Assembly (NCBI GenBank): GCA_022561755.1
Contig: JADFQN010000014.1
Location: 1-33,927 of the forward strand
Source: Bacteroidota bacterium
Lineage (GTDB): Bacteria > Bacteroidota > Rhodothermia > Rhodothermales > Rubricoccaceae
Direction: 5' to 3'
Length of the DNA stretch: 33,927 bases
Shown here: positions 26,697 through 33,794 of the stretch, in pieces
Layout of the letters: each line of letters begins with the position of its first letter
Numbering within the stretch: position 1 is the stretch's first letter
Position numbers and translations under genes: made by a program
Notes under the pieces: model-generated
Told to the model about the DNA's origin: nothing
The model's input: the letters and a program-made list of their open reading frames with translations, nothing else
Databases searched by the model: none

Positions 26697-27472
26697 GCGC
26701 GCTTTTCGGAATATTGATGCTGCCGGGCATTGGATGTACCTCCGAGGACACTGAACACGCCGAACTCATTGTCTTTGCCGCAGCCTCGCTAACGGATGTT
26801 TCGGAGGCGCTGGGCGAGGCGTTTGAGGAGCAGCATCCGACGGTTGAAGTAGTCGTGAGCATGGGCGCGTCCTCCACGCTGGCGCGCCAGATTGCGCGGG
26901 GCGCTCCCGCCGATCTGTTCCTCTCGGCGAGCCCCGAGTGGACGGCGTACCTGACGGAGCAAGGCCGGTTAGCCGATGACCCAATCACGCTCGCGGGCAA
27001 CCGCCTCGTGGTTTTGGGGAGGGAAGGAGCACCGGCGATTTCCTCTCCGCGCGATCTCTTACGGTTTGCCCGCATCGCCATCGCCGATCCGAGCCACGTT
27101 CCGGCGGGGCAGTATTCGCGCGAGGCGCTCCATGCGGCCGGGTTGTGGGAGGAGGTGCAGTCCAAGCTCATCCCCACGCTGGACGTCCGCGCCGCCGTTG
27201 CTGCACTCGATCAGGGCGCGGTGGAGGCCGCCATCGTCTACGCCACGGATGCGCTCGTTGCGCCGCACCTTCCCGCCATCCTGGTCTGGCCGGAGAACGT
27301 GCAGCCGTCCATCGAGATTTCAGGGGCACGGATGACCGGAACCGGTTCGGAGGCTGCCGCCTTTCTTTCGTTTCTTGCCGAACCCGAACAACGGGCAACT
27401 TGGATCGAGTTCGGTTTTGATATGCCCGCGCATGAGCAAGAGCCCGCGCACGAACAGAAGGAAGCACCATGA
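26672..27472 (+). CDS. modA: molybdate-type ABC transporter substrate-binding protein ModA
   Basis: This 266-residue periplasmic binding protein has the ModA opening LIVFAAASLTDVSEALGEAFE after a signal sequence, then VSMGASSTLARQIARGAPADLFLSAS (oxyanion-binding Ser/Ala region). The later segments RIAIADPSHVPAGQYSREAL and GAVEAAIVYATDAL are typical of the family. The N-terminus (RYFNSLLGALF...GIGC) looks like a lipoprotein or Sec signal. Its first residues are encoded by the terminus of a 168-bp repeat; the next in-frame ATG is at 26717 inside the signal. It overlaps modB by ATGA. Molybdate or tungstate is the expected ligand. Confidence 0.9.
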   Translation: MRYFNSLLGALFGILMLPGIGCTSEDTEHAELIVFAAASLTDVSEALGEAFEEQHPTVEVVVSMGASSTLARQIARGAPADLFLSASPEWTAYLTEQGRLADDPITLAGNRLVVLGREGAPAISSPRDLLRFARIAIADPSHVPAGQYSREALHAAGLWEEVQSKLIPTLDVRAAVAALDQGAVEAAIVYATDALVAPHLPAILVWPENVQPSIEISGARMTGTGSEAAAFLSFLAEPEQRATWIEFGFDMPAHEQEPAHEQKEAP

Positions 27473-28101
27473 GCGCGGCTGACTGGTCGGCCGTAGTGCT
27501 TTCGTTGCAGGTGGCGGCGATTGCGACGGCAATCAGCTTGCCGTTCGGGACGGTGCTTGCCTTCGTTCTGGCCAAGAAGCGCTTCGTCGGACGGTTCCTG
27601 GTCGAGAACCTGCTCCAGTTCCCGCTCGTGCTTCCGCCGGTGCTCACGGGCTACGTTCTGTTGATCGTCCTTCCACATACCATTGTGTTTACGTGGGGCG
27701 CGGCCGTGCTGGCCTCGGCCGTCGTCGGCTTCCCACTCCTCGCCCAAACCGCACGTGTAGCATTCGAGGGGGTGGACCCTGAGTTGGAAGCTGCGGCGCG
27801 CGTGGATGGAGCCAGGCCGTGGGATGTCTTCCGGCGGATCACCTTGCCCCTTGCCGCACGAGGGGTAGCAGCCGGAGCGGTTCTTCACTTTGCGCGAGCG
27901 CTCGGCGAGTTCGGGGCCACCATCGTCGTTGCCGGCAACATCCCCGGCCGCACCCAAACAGTGCCGCTGGCCCTTTTCTCACGATTGAACCAGGCGGGAG
28001 GGGAGGCGCCCGCGCTTCGCCTCGCGCTTGTAGCGGTTGGGTTGGCGGCGTTGAGTCTGGTGGTCTACGCGCTGCTTGTGCGTCGGCTGCCGAAGGCGTA
28101 G
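27469..28101 (+). CDS. modB: molybdate ABC transporter permease ModB
   Basis: The 210-residue inner-membrane protein has about five hydrophobic segments and the ABC-permease EAA loop near residues 105-126 (ELEAAARVDGARPWDVFRRITLPLA), which contacts the ATPase. The FARALGEFGATIVVAGNIPGRTQT segment is characteristic of molybdate/sulfate permeases. It is translationally coupled to modA (ATGA). No ATPase (modC) follows; the next gene is an unrelated lipoprotein. Confidence 0.94.
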   Translation: MSAADWSAVVLSLQVAAIATAISLPFGTVLAFVLAKKRFVGRFLVENLLQFPLVLPPVLTGYVLLIVLPHTIVFTWGAAVLASAVVGFPLLAQTARVAFEGVDPELEAAARVDGARPWDVFRRITLPLAARGVAAGAVLHFARALGEFGATIVVAGNIPGRTQTVPLALFSRLNQAGGEAPALRLALVAVGLAALSLVVYALLVRRLPKA

Positions 28102-28149
28102 CGCGTGCTTTTTTCAGGCGTAGTTTCCTTTTGGTCAGAACCAGTGCGG

Positions 28150-29478
28150 ATGCCGGTGTGGCGCTTCTCTTTGATTGCGGTACTTCTCTTGGGCGGATGC
28201 AGTGCGTCCCAACGTCTCGCGGCGCCGCCCGCCGAGCCCGTCGTTACCGGCCCGGCCCGGGCTGAGCCCATTCGAGAGCCGGCACCACCTGAAGTAAGCA
28301 AGGACGAGTTCTGGTCCGCGCTTCCTCCCGGCATCGTGGAGGGGCGGTCGCTCTTTCCGGCCACAGATGTAACCGAGTGGACCCTGGCCAACGGTGTGCG
28401 CGTCGTTCTACGGCCCTCGCTGTCGGAGCCTCGGCGCGTGTATCTCGTTGCTTATGCGGTCGGTAGGCTGGCAGAAGTCACAGATTTGCGGGCAGTCTCC
28501 GCCGTTCTCGCCGCGCGTGCGGCAGGTGTGGGAATGAATCCGGGAGGCGTCCGTATAGGATCGTACCTCACCGGAGATCTGGCCGTCGTGGTAGGTGACG
28601 CTTCCACCGAATTGCTTGGCGGATTGCTCGAACGGGCTACCGAGCAGATGACGAGACCTGAATGGGCCGGGGTGAACCCGACACTCGATCCACAAGACGC
28701 GCTCTCGCTCTTGCTAAGCGGGCACCCTGAGACGACGCTCGGCGGTTCGTTCAATCCCGGCGAGGCCGCAGCGTTCTACGAGGCCCATTTCGGTGATCCA
28801 CGACTGTTCACGTACATCCTTGCGGGGGATGTTCTACCCTCCGAAGTCGAAAGGCAGGCCGCCAATACATTGACGTCCGTACGCGCCTCGATGCAAGCCG
28901 TGCTTGGCGTATCGGAAAGCACCCGGCCGGCCCCGACGCTTGCTCGCGCCGCGGTCTGGACGATGCCTGAATATAGTACACAGGCGTCGTTCCATCTGGG
29001 ATTTCGCGCGTCCCTCCACGCGAGCTACGACAATCTGGCGGGGCTGAAAATCCTCGCCGATCTCCTCAAGCAACGTGTCGAAACCACAACCGGAAGGGAC
29101 GTAGACGTTGCCGTTACAATGGATTTCGACCACGACGTTGCAGAGCTTCGGATGACAGCGAACGGCCCCGGCACTGACGACGGAGACTTTCGAGCGATGG
29201 TATTCGATGCGATCCGAATGCTACGGGCGAGCGAGCCCACCGCACGCCTCCTCGTCTCAGCGCGGGCTTCTGTGGTTGCTGAGCACGAGCAGGCCATTCA
29301 AACCAATTCCGGATGGCTCAGGTGGCTGGTGCGCCTCTTTCGGTACCACCACGACACACGCGAGGCGCTCCGCTTCGGCCAGCGGATTCGCGGTGTCTCG
29401 GCGGTACGCGTTCACGACCTCGCGCGGTCCATCATCGATCCGGATCGCTACGCGCTCGTAATCCAGCGCAGCGAATGA
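28150..29478 (+). CDS. M16-peptidase-like lipoprotein lacking the zinc motif
   Basis: The 442-residue product has a lipoprotein signal (FSLIAVLLLGGC, Cys17). The opening EWTLANGVRVVLRPS is the usual first strand of M16 (insulinase/processing peptidase-like) domains, and later segments fit the two-lobed M16 organisation (AFYEAHFGDPRLFTYILAGDV; a second part from STQASFHLGFRASL). Where an active M16 enzyme has HxxEH, this protein has AYAVGRLAEVTD-like sequence with no His-Glu pair, so it is probably a non-catalytic homologue like the C-terminal or partner subunits. The GTG start at 28105 would precede the signal peptide. Confidence 0.72.
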   Translation: MPVWRFSLIAVLLLGGCSASQRLAAPPAEPVVTGPARAEPIREPAPPEVSKDEFWSALPPGIVEGRSLFPATDVTEWTLANGVRVVLRPSLSEPRRVYLVAYAVGRLAEVTDLRAVSAVLAARAAGVGMNPGGVRIGSYLTGDLAVVVGDASTELLGGLLERATEQMTRPEWAGVNPTLDPQDALSLLLSGHPETTLGGSFNPGEAAAFYEAHFGDPRLFTYILAGDVLPSEVERQAANTLTSVRASMQAVLGVSESTRPAPTLARAAVWTMPEYSTQASFHLGFRASLHASYDNLAGLKILADLLKQRVETTTGRDVDVAVTMDFDHDVAELRMTANGPGTDDGDFRAMVFDAIRMLRASEPTARLLVSARASVVAEHEQAIQTNSGWLRWLVRLFRYHHDTREALRFGQRIRGVSAVRVHDLARSIIDPDRYALVIQRSE

Positions 29479-29479
29479 G

Positions 29480-29723
29480 TTAGGAGTCTGTTGAAGTACC
29501 TCGTCTGGCCTGCGAAGGAGCACGTAATTCAATAGACCCGCAGGGAATTGTGAGTCTGAAGCACCAAGTTCCAAACTCCAAATCACAAAGAGTGCTTATT
29601 AGGCCGCTTGGAATTTGGTATTTGGTATTTGGAACTTGGGACGCTGGTAAATTACCTGCAGCAACCTGCCCGTCCCGCTGGCTTGCGGGATTGCAGGGAG
29701 CACTTTTTCAACAGCCTCCTCAG
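29480..29723. repeat. type C element interrupted by a word hairpin
   Basis: The left end (TTAGGAGTCTGTTGAAGTAC and on to GGCCTGC) matches the right end of the 26529-26696 element read in reverse over about 33 bp. The right end is AACAGCCTCCTCAG. Inside lies a type B hairpin. Removing 29562-29637 would leave about 168 bp, the length of the other copies, though the internal similarity is weak. Confidence 0.6.
29562..29641. repeat. type B word hairpin, CCAAGTTCCAAA word
   Basis: The arm CACCAAGTTCCAAACTCCAA (29562-29581) faces CTTGGAATTTGGTATTTGGTATTTGGAACTTGG (29607 to about 29639). CCAAGTTCCAAA and TTTGGAACTTGG pair perfectly over 12 bp, with a short AT-rich loop. Confidence 0.8.
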
Positions 29724-29757
29724 TACCTTCGTGGTGTCGAAACTCGCATGACGTTCT

Positions 29758-30420
29758 ATGAGCAAGCCCATCCTTACAGAAGCAGACCAGGAACGCATCC
29801 GCGAGGCCGTTGACCGCGCCGAAACCCAGACGGCCGGTGAGATCGTCCCTTACATCATCAACCGCAGCGGGCACTACGAGATTGCTTTCTGGCGCGGCGG
29901 CGCGCTCGGTGCGCTGATCGCTGGGGCGATCGGGCTGCTCATCGCGTGGCTGTATAGTGGCTGGGGGCTCGGCTGGCTGTATTCGGCATGGGGGATGGCG
30001 TTGGTGATGTCGCTTGGCGGCGTACTTGCTGCGTTGCTGGTTGGCGGGATTCCCTCTTTGCGTCGGTGGATGGCCGGGCCCGGCCGCGTGGCCCAGCGTG
30101 TGCATCGACGGGCGGAGGCCGCGTTCCTCGAGGAGGAAGTTTTCCAGACGCGCGACCGCACGGGCATCCTGCTTTTTGTGTCGTTATTCGAGCACCGGAT
30201 CGAGGTGATCGGCGACGCGGGCATCAACACGGCTGTAGCGCAGGAGGATTGGGAGGAGGTGGTCCATCGCATCCGCACCGGAATCAAGCAAGGGCAGTTT
30301 GCGGATGGCCTCGTCGACGCTATCAAGATGTGCGGCGAACTGCTGCACCGCAGCGGTGTCGGCATCCGCGACGACGACGAGGACGAACTCTCCGACGACG
30401 TACGCATCCGCAATGAGTAA
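29758..30420 (+). CDS. TPM-domain membrane protein
   Basis: The 220-residue protein has the start of a TPM domain (ADQERIREAVDRAETQTAGEIVPYII). A central hydrophobic stretch follows (about 45-100: ALGALIAGAIGLLIAWLYSGW ... LVMSLGGVLAALLVGGIP), then the rest of the domain (RTGILLFVSLFEHRIEVIGDAGI). TPM (YgcG/Psb32/MOLO1-like) domains occur in membrane-associated proteins of unclear, sometimes phosphatase-related, roles. The next TPM gene starts 3 bases after its stop, so the two form an operon. No signal peptide is seen; the tail is Asp/Glu-rich. Confidence 0.8.
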   Translation: MSKPILTEADQERIREAVDRAETQTAGEIVPYIINRSGHYEIAFWRGGALGALIAGAIGLLIAWLYSGWGLGWLYSAWGMALVMSLGGVLAALLVGGIPSLRRWMAGPGRVAQRVHRRAEAAFLEEEVFQTRDRTGILLFVSLFEHRIEVIGDAGINTAVAQEDWEEVVHRIRTGIKQGQFADGLVDAIKMCGELLHRSGVGIRDDDEDELSDDVRIRNE

Positions 30421-30423
30421 ACG

Positions 30424-31503
30424 ATGCGCGTCGCCTTCATCCTCTGTTTCCTTCTTCTGCGGCTTCCGGCACTCGCGCAACCGGACGTGCCCGCGGAAGG
30501 GCGTTGGGTCACCGATCTGGCCGGTTTGCTGGATGAGAGCACGGAGCAGATCATCACCGAACTGCTCGTCACTCATCAGGACTCAACCAGAAATCAGGTT
30601 GTGGTGGTCACGGTTCCGTCGCTCCAGGGCGACGCCATCGAAGCATACGCACGGCGCATATTCAACACGTGGGGAGCGGGGCAAGAGGGCCGCAACAACG
30701 GGGTGCTGCTGCTCATCGCCCGCGACGACCGCGAACTGCGGATCGAAGTGGGGTTGGGACTGGAAGGCATGCTGACGGATTCCGAGGCCGGACGGATCAT
30801 CCGAAACGTCATCGTTCCACAATTCCGCAACGGCAATTTCGGGGCAGGCATTCTCGCAGGTACGACAGCCATCATCGCCAAGTTGGAGGCGGCACCGGGT
30901 GAAAAACCCATCGGTGCTACGGCCCCGCTCTCCTTTTCCCGCCGACGATTCAGCAGCGGCTCGATCTTCGCCTTCTTCGTCTCGCTTGTGGCTCTGTTCG
31001 TTGCGTTCTGGCTGGGCCGGGGCTGGGTCACCAAGACAGGCGGTTTTTCTCAATCGAGGCGGATTGTAAGCTTAATCCTTCGGTCTATACTCGCGGCGCC
31101 GGCCCTCGGACTGTTCCTCTTTCTCATCGTTCCGGTGATGAAGCAATGGACGGGCTTTGGCCGCTACGAGTGGTGGCCCGGTATGACATGGGGCATTCTG
31201 AGCTGGCCAGTCCTGGTTCTTTTGATAGACTGGCGCGTAGCCGCTTCGCCGCTTTGGCAGCGTTTTCGGAAAACGCAGGCCTACGTCGAGGCAGAGAAAG
31301 CGAAGGCGCTGAAGTCCGGCAACAAGGTGTTCATCCAGTCGTTTGGGCGGTCGTTCTGGTTTGATGGCCGCGCGCCGGTTTCGTCAGGATCGTCGTACCG
31401 AAGTGGTTCGTCGTTCAGCAGTTCATCGTCGTTCAGCTCGTCGAGCAGCTTCAGCGGAGGAGGTGGATTCTCGGGCGGCGGCGGAGCGTCGGGTGGCTGG
31501 TAA
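30424..31503 (+). CDS. YgcG-like TPM-domain protein (paralogue 1)
   Basis: The 359-residue product has a signal peptide (FILCFLLLRLPALAQ) and an extracytoplasmic TPM domain (WVTDLAGLLDESTEQII, NQVVVVTVPSLQGDAIEAYARRIFNTWG, NNGVLLLIARDDRELRIEVG, LTDSEAGRIIRNVIVPQFR). Two or more membrane segments lie near 180-270, and the tail is Ser- then Gly-rich, ending GGGASGGW. This is the layout of YgcG family proteins of unknown function. It is close to the third TPM gene and is likely the source or product of duplication. Confidence 0.85.
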   Translation: MRVAFILCFLLLRLPALAQPDVPAEGRWVTDLAGLLDESTEQIITELLVTHQDSTRNQVVVVTVPSLQGDAIEAYARRIFNTWGAGQEGRNNGVLLLIARDDRELRIEVGLGLEGMLTDSEAGRIIRNVIVPQFRNGNFGAGILAGTTAIIAKLEAAPGEKPIGATAPLSFSRRRFSSGSIFAFFVSLVALFVAFWLGRGWVTKTGGFSQSRRIVSLILRSILAAPALGLFLFLIVPVMKQWTGFGRYEWWPGMTWGILSWPVLVLLIDWRVAASPLWQRFRKTQAYVEAEKAKALKSGNKVFIQSFGRSFWFDGRAPVSSGSSYRSGSSFSSSSSFSSSSSFSGGGGFSGGGGASGGW

Positions 31504-31504
31504 T

Positions 31505-31760
31505 GAGGAAAGTGAAGGATGAAAAGAGAAAAGGGTAATTGCGTGAGAGATAGCCCTAGGAGCCTGTAGAAGTCGGCCAAAAATGGGCTGCCTGCCTTTA
31601 CCTTTTTGCCTTCTCACTTTCCCCTTTTCCCTTTAGCCTTTTGCATTCACGCTTTTCCCAACACGCTTTTCCCTTTGCACGACGAGATGTGTCGGCAAGG
31701 CGCAACAACTTCATCCTTTTCCCTTCTCACTTTCCCCTTTTCACCTTCGTCCTCGTCCTG
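31505..31760. repeat. type B/C composite repeat upstream of TPM paralogue 2
   Basis: A purine arm (GAGGAAAGTGAAGGATGAAA from about 31505) precedes CTAGGAGCCTGTAGAAGTCG (31556-31575) and GGCCAAAAATGGGCTGCC. A long pyrimidine tract of TTTTCCC/TTCTCAC words runs to about 31760. The part 31556-31638 is matched in inverted orientation at 32671-32752. Confidence 0.75.
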
Positions 31761-32669
31761 TTGTTCAGCGTCAGCGCCTCCGCGCAGGGAGTACCGACGC
31801 TAATCGGGCGCGTCGTGGACAACGCGGAGATCCTCTCGCCACAGACGGAGACCACGATCACCCTCCTTCTTGAGATCCACGAGGCGGAGACATCCAACCA
31901 GGTGGCCGTGCTCACGATCCCCACGCTGGGCGGCGAATCCGTCGAATCCTATGCCAACCGCGTGTTCAGAACGTGGGGCCTTGGGCGGGTGGATGTGAAT
32001 AACGGCGTGCTCCTGCTCATCGCAAAAAACGACCGCGAGTTACGCATCGAGGTGGGCTACGGGCTTGAGGGCAGCCTTACCGACGCCGAGGCCGGCCGGA
32101 TCATCCGCAACGTGATCGTGCCCTTGTTCCGCGCCGAAGACTTCGAGGGCGGCACGCTGGCCGGGGTCACGGCCATCATCGGAACCATCGAGGGCACGTA
32201 CATACACCCGAAGGATGGTGGAGGCGATGGCGACGAATTTCCCTGGTGGATAGGGCTCATCTTCCTTTTTAGCCACGGCCTCCTTCCGATGTTTGTCGGG
32301 ATCCGCGCTCTCGTAACTCCGCCCGTTGGCCGTTACTTCACCTTTGTCTTCACACTGTTCTTCATCGCGCCGATGGTGTTCATCTTCGGCGGCTTGGTGT
32401 TTGGGGAGGCTGGTATGAGGGCCGGCGTGGGCTTCATGGCACTTTATCTCCTCGGCTACATCCTTGCCGACATCTACATGCGCCGTACGCCCAAGTGGCA
32501 GGATATCAGGAAGCAGGTCCGCGCTGCCCAGAAGAAAGGCGAGATCGCAAAGATCGACGCGGGCTGGATCTCTTTCTCCGCAGGCGGCTCGTCCTCCTCG
32601 GGCGGCGGCGGAGGGTTCAGCGGCAGCGGCGGATCGTCAGGCGGAGGCGGCGCGTCCGGGAGTTGGTAG
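31689..32669 (+). CDS. YgcG-like TPM-domain protein (paralogue 2)
   Basis: The 326-residue product (from the GTG chosen here) has a TPM domain closely similar to the preceding gene's: NQVAVLTIPTLGGESVESYA, NNGVLLLIAKNDRELRIEVG, LTDAEAGRIIRNVIVPLFR. Membrane segments and a GGSSSSGGGGGFSG tail ending GGGASGSW follow. Its signal peptide (ARRNNFILFPSHFPLFTFVLVLLF, cleavage near SASAQ) is largely encoded by the pyrimidine tract of the upstream repeat. TTG 31641 is an in-frame alternative; no ATG start exists in this frame upstream of the mature domain. Inverted copies of an ~80-bp repeat flank the gene. Confidence 0.82.
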   Translation: MSARRNNFILFPSHFPLFTFVLVLLFSVSASAQGVPTLIGRVVDNAEILSPQTETTITLLLEIHEAETSNQVAVLTIPTLGGESVESYANRVFRTWGLGRVDVNNGVLLLIAKNDRELRIEVGYGLEGSLTDAEAGRIIRNVIVPLFRAEDFEGGTLAGVTAIIGTIEGTYIHPKDGGGDGDEFPWWIGLIFLFSHGLLPMFVGIRALVTPPVGRYFTFVFTLFFIAPMVFIFGGLVFGEAGMRAGVGFMALYLLGYILADIYMRRTPKWQDIRKQVRAAQKKGEIAKIDAGWISFSAGGSSSSGGGGGFSGSGGSSGGGGASGSW

Positions 32670-32675
32670 GCCGTA

Positions 32676-32826
32676 AAGGGAAAAGTGAGAAGGGAAAAGG
32701 GAAAAGTGTAAAGACCAGCAGCCCTGTGTTGGCCGACTTCTACCGGCTCTAGCTAGATGTCAACGAGTACCGGCTGAGATTACCGGTCCAGCATCCGCAC
32801 TTTTCCCTTCTAACTTTTCCCTTTCT
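32676..32826. repeat. type B/C composite repeat downstream of TPM paralogue 2
   Basis: A purine arm of AAAGGGAAAAGTG words (about 32676-32712) precedes a core with TTGGCCGACTTCTACCGGCTCTAG (32729-32752). The pyrimidine arm CACTTTTCCCTTCTAACTTTTCCC ends near 32826. 32671-32752 is an inverted copy of 31556-31638. Confidence 0.78.
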
Positions 32827-32827
32827 A

Positions 32828-33274
32828 TCAGCATTCCCCCAGCGGCTGAACCCGCAGCACGATGCCGTCCGTGTCCTCGAAGAGGAGGGAGTCGCCGCTG
32901 ACGCGGTAGGGATGCTCGTGCGTGTCGAGACGGGCGCGAAGCAGTTGCCACGAGCGGAGCGGGAGGCTGAAGCCGAGTTGGCTCACGTTCGTCGAAGCCG
33001 GTTTGCTCGCATCAGCCTCGACGAGTTCGAGCACATCGCGGTCCTCGGCATCAACCAGAATAGCGTGTAGGCGGCTGGGCTGTGTTGGGTCGAGCTCAAC
33101 GGTGCGCAGCGAGAGGCCAAGCGTGGAAACGTAGAAGTCCAGCGCCTTCTCGAACTGAGAGGTGCTCACGCAAACGTGGTTGAGCCAAATCGTGGACGAC
33201 GGCCGGCGGAGGGCACGCTCGGCGAGGTACTCGTGGGAGATTTTCCGGCGGGAGAGGGAGGGGAGGAAGGCCAT
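32828..33274 (-). CDS. VOC (glyoxalase/bleomycin-resistance/dioxygenase) family protein
   Basis: The 148-residue product has the VOC opening WLNHVCVSTSQFEKALDFYVSTLGLSLR, where a metal-ligand His and the FY-LGL signature are visible. It continues with DRDVLELVEAD, then a second half GFSLPLRSWQLLRARLDTHEHPY and a closing LLFEDTDGIVLRVQPLGEC strand. VOC proteins bind small molecules or act on them by metal-assisted chemistry; the substrate cannot be told. The start at 33274 trims a basic leader from the longer 33331 frame. Its 3' end meets the type B repeat. Confidence 0.75.
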   Translation of the reverse strand: MAFLPSLSRRKISHEYLAERALRRPSSTIWLNHVCVSTSQFEKALDFYVSTLGLSLRTVELDPTQPSRLHAILVDAEDRDVLELVEADASKPASTNVSQLGFSLPLRSWQLLRARLDTHEHPYRVSGDSLLFEDTDGIVLRVQPLGEC

Positions 33275-33330
33275 GAACGGAAGGGAGTTTGCAGGGAAGC
33301 GGCGGAAGGGGGGTGAGCCGCGAGATAACA

Positions 33331-33426
33331 ATGAAATGGGAAGAGTTTTTCAACCGCCCGCTTCGTGATTTGATTGATATCGAGTTAAAGGCTATGCAAG
33401 AAATTGCAGATGACCTCGGTCTTTAA
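33331..33426 (+). CDS. possible 31-residue small protein
   Basis: MKWEEFFNRPLRDLIDIELK is followed by a short amphipathic, acidic helix ending DDLGL. The ORF starts divergently over the 5' region of the VOC gene and ends 30 bases before a perfect 36-bp palindrome that could terminate it. No family is recognised, and it may be a gene remnant. Confidence 0.3.
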   Translation: MKWEEFFNRPLRDLIDIELKAMQEIADDLGL

Positions 33427-33456
33427 CCAGCTTGCATGGTTACGTTGCAATCGTTT

Positions 33457-33492
33457 GTTACATTTATGTTACGATCGTAACATAAATGTAAC
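33457..33492. repeat. perfect 36-bp palindrome
   Basis: GTTACATTTATGTTAC, a central GATC, and the complement GTAACATAAATGTAAC give uninterrupted dyad symmetry over 36 bp. It is AT-rich in a GC-rich region and lacks a T-tract. It could be an operator, a factor-independent hairpin or a mobile-element relic. Confidence 0.95.
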
Positions 33493-33526
33493 GGAGTCGG
33501 TTATTTCCCAAAATCCACCTCGTGGG

Positions 33527-33567
33527 GAAAAACAAAAGTGACCTGCCCATAGTAGGACAAGTCACTT
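33527..33567 (-). terminator. terminator of a putative small RNA
   Basis: On the minus strand, AAGTGACTTG pairs with CAGGTCACTT (one G-T) around a short loop and is followed by TTGTTTTT. No protein gene lies upstream of it on that strand before the tRNA terminator. Confidence 0.7.
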
Positions 33568-33701
33568 GATTCAAGATCATGAGCAGCCAAGCACGGACCC
33601 ATAAACTGGCGCTAGCCGCTTACAGAATCGGAAACTCAGCTCGGATTAAATATCTTTTGTACTTAATCCCCCCTGCGGCCGGCTTCGCCGGTAGGCAGAT
33701 T
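33530..33701 (-). ncRNA. putative small RNA, about 170 nt
   Basis: The segment is bounded by a consensus-like promoter and a terminator on the minus strand and lacks a convincing ORF. The predicted 5' part can fold: TTAATC pairs with GATTAA around CCGGC-GAA-GCCGG, and GGATTAA recurs as TTTAATCC further on, allowing an alternative pairing. No match to 6S, SRP RNA, tmRNA or RNase P motifs was recognised. Confidence 0.4.
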
Positions 33702-33707
33702 AATATT

Positions 33708-33736
33708 AGTATATTCTTATATCAAAAACTTGTCAA
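33708..33736 (-). promoter_or_regulatory. strong sigma70-like promoter
   Basis: On the minus strand TTGACA (33731-33736) and TATACT (33708-33713) are separated by exactly 17 bp of AT-rich sequence. It lies downstream of the tRNA-Ile terminator, so it drives the segment to the left, not the tRNA. Confidence 0.65.
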
Positions 33737-33754
33737 CCCCCCGCCCCGCGGCAC

Positions 33755-33791
33755 AAAAATAAAACCGGCCACTCCCCTGTAGAGTGGCCGG
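33755..33791 (-). terminator. terminator of tRNA-Ile
   Basis: The 10-bp stem GAGTGGCCGG/CCGGCCACTC is followed on the minus strand by TTTTATTTTT. It begins a few bases after the tRNA 3' end. Confidence 0.88.
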
Positions 33792-33794
33792 CAG

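Noticed and set aside
33579-33782. 67-codon plus-strand ORF near the window end
   Set aside because: It runs antisense through the putative small RNA, a promoter and a terminator; no ribosome site and no family.
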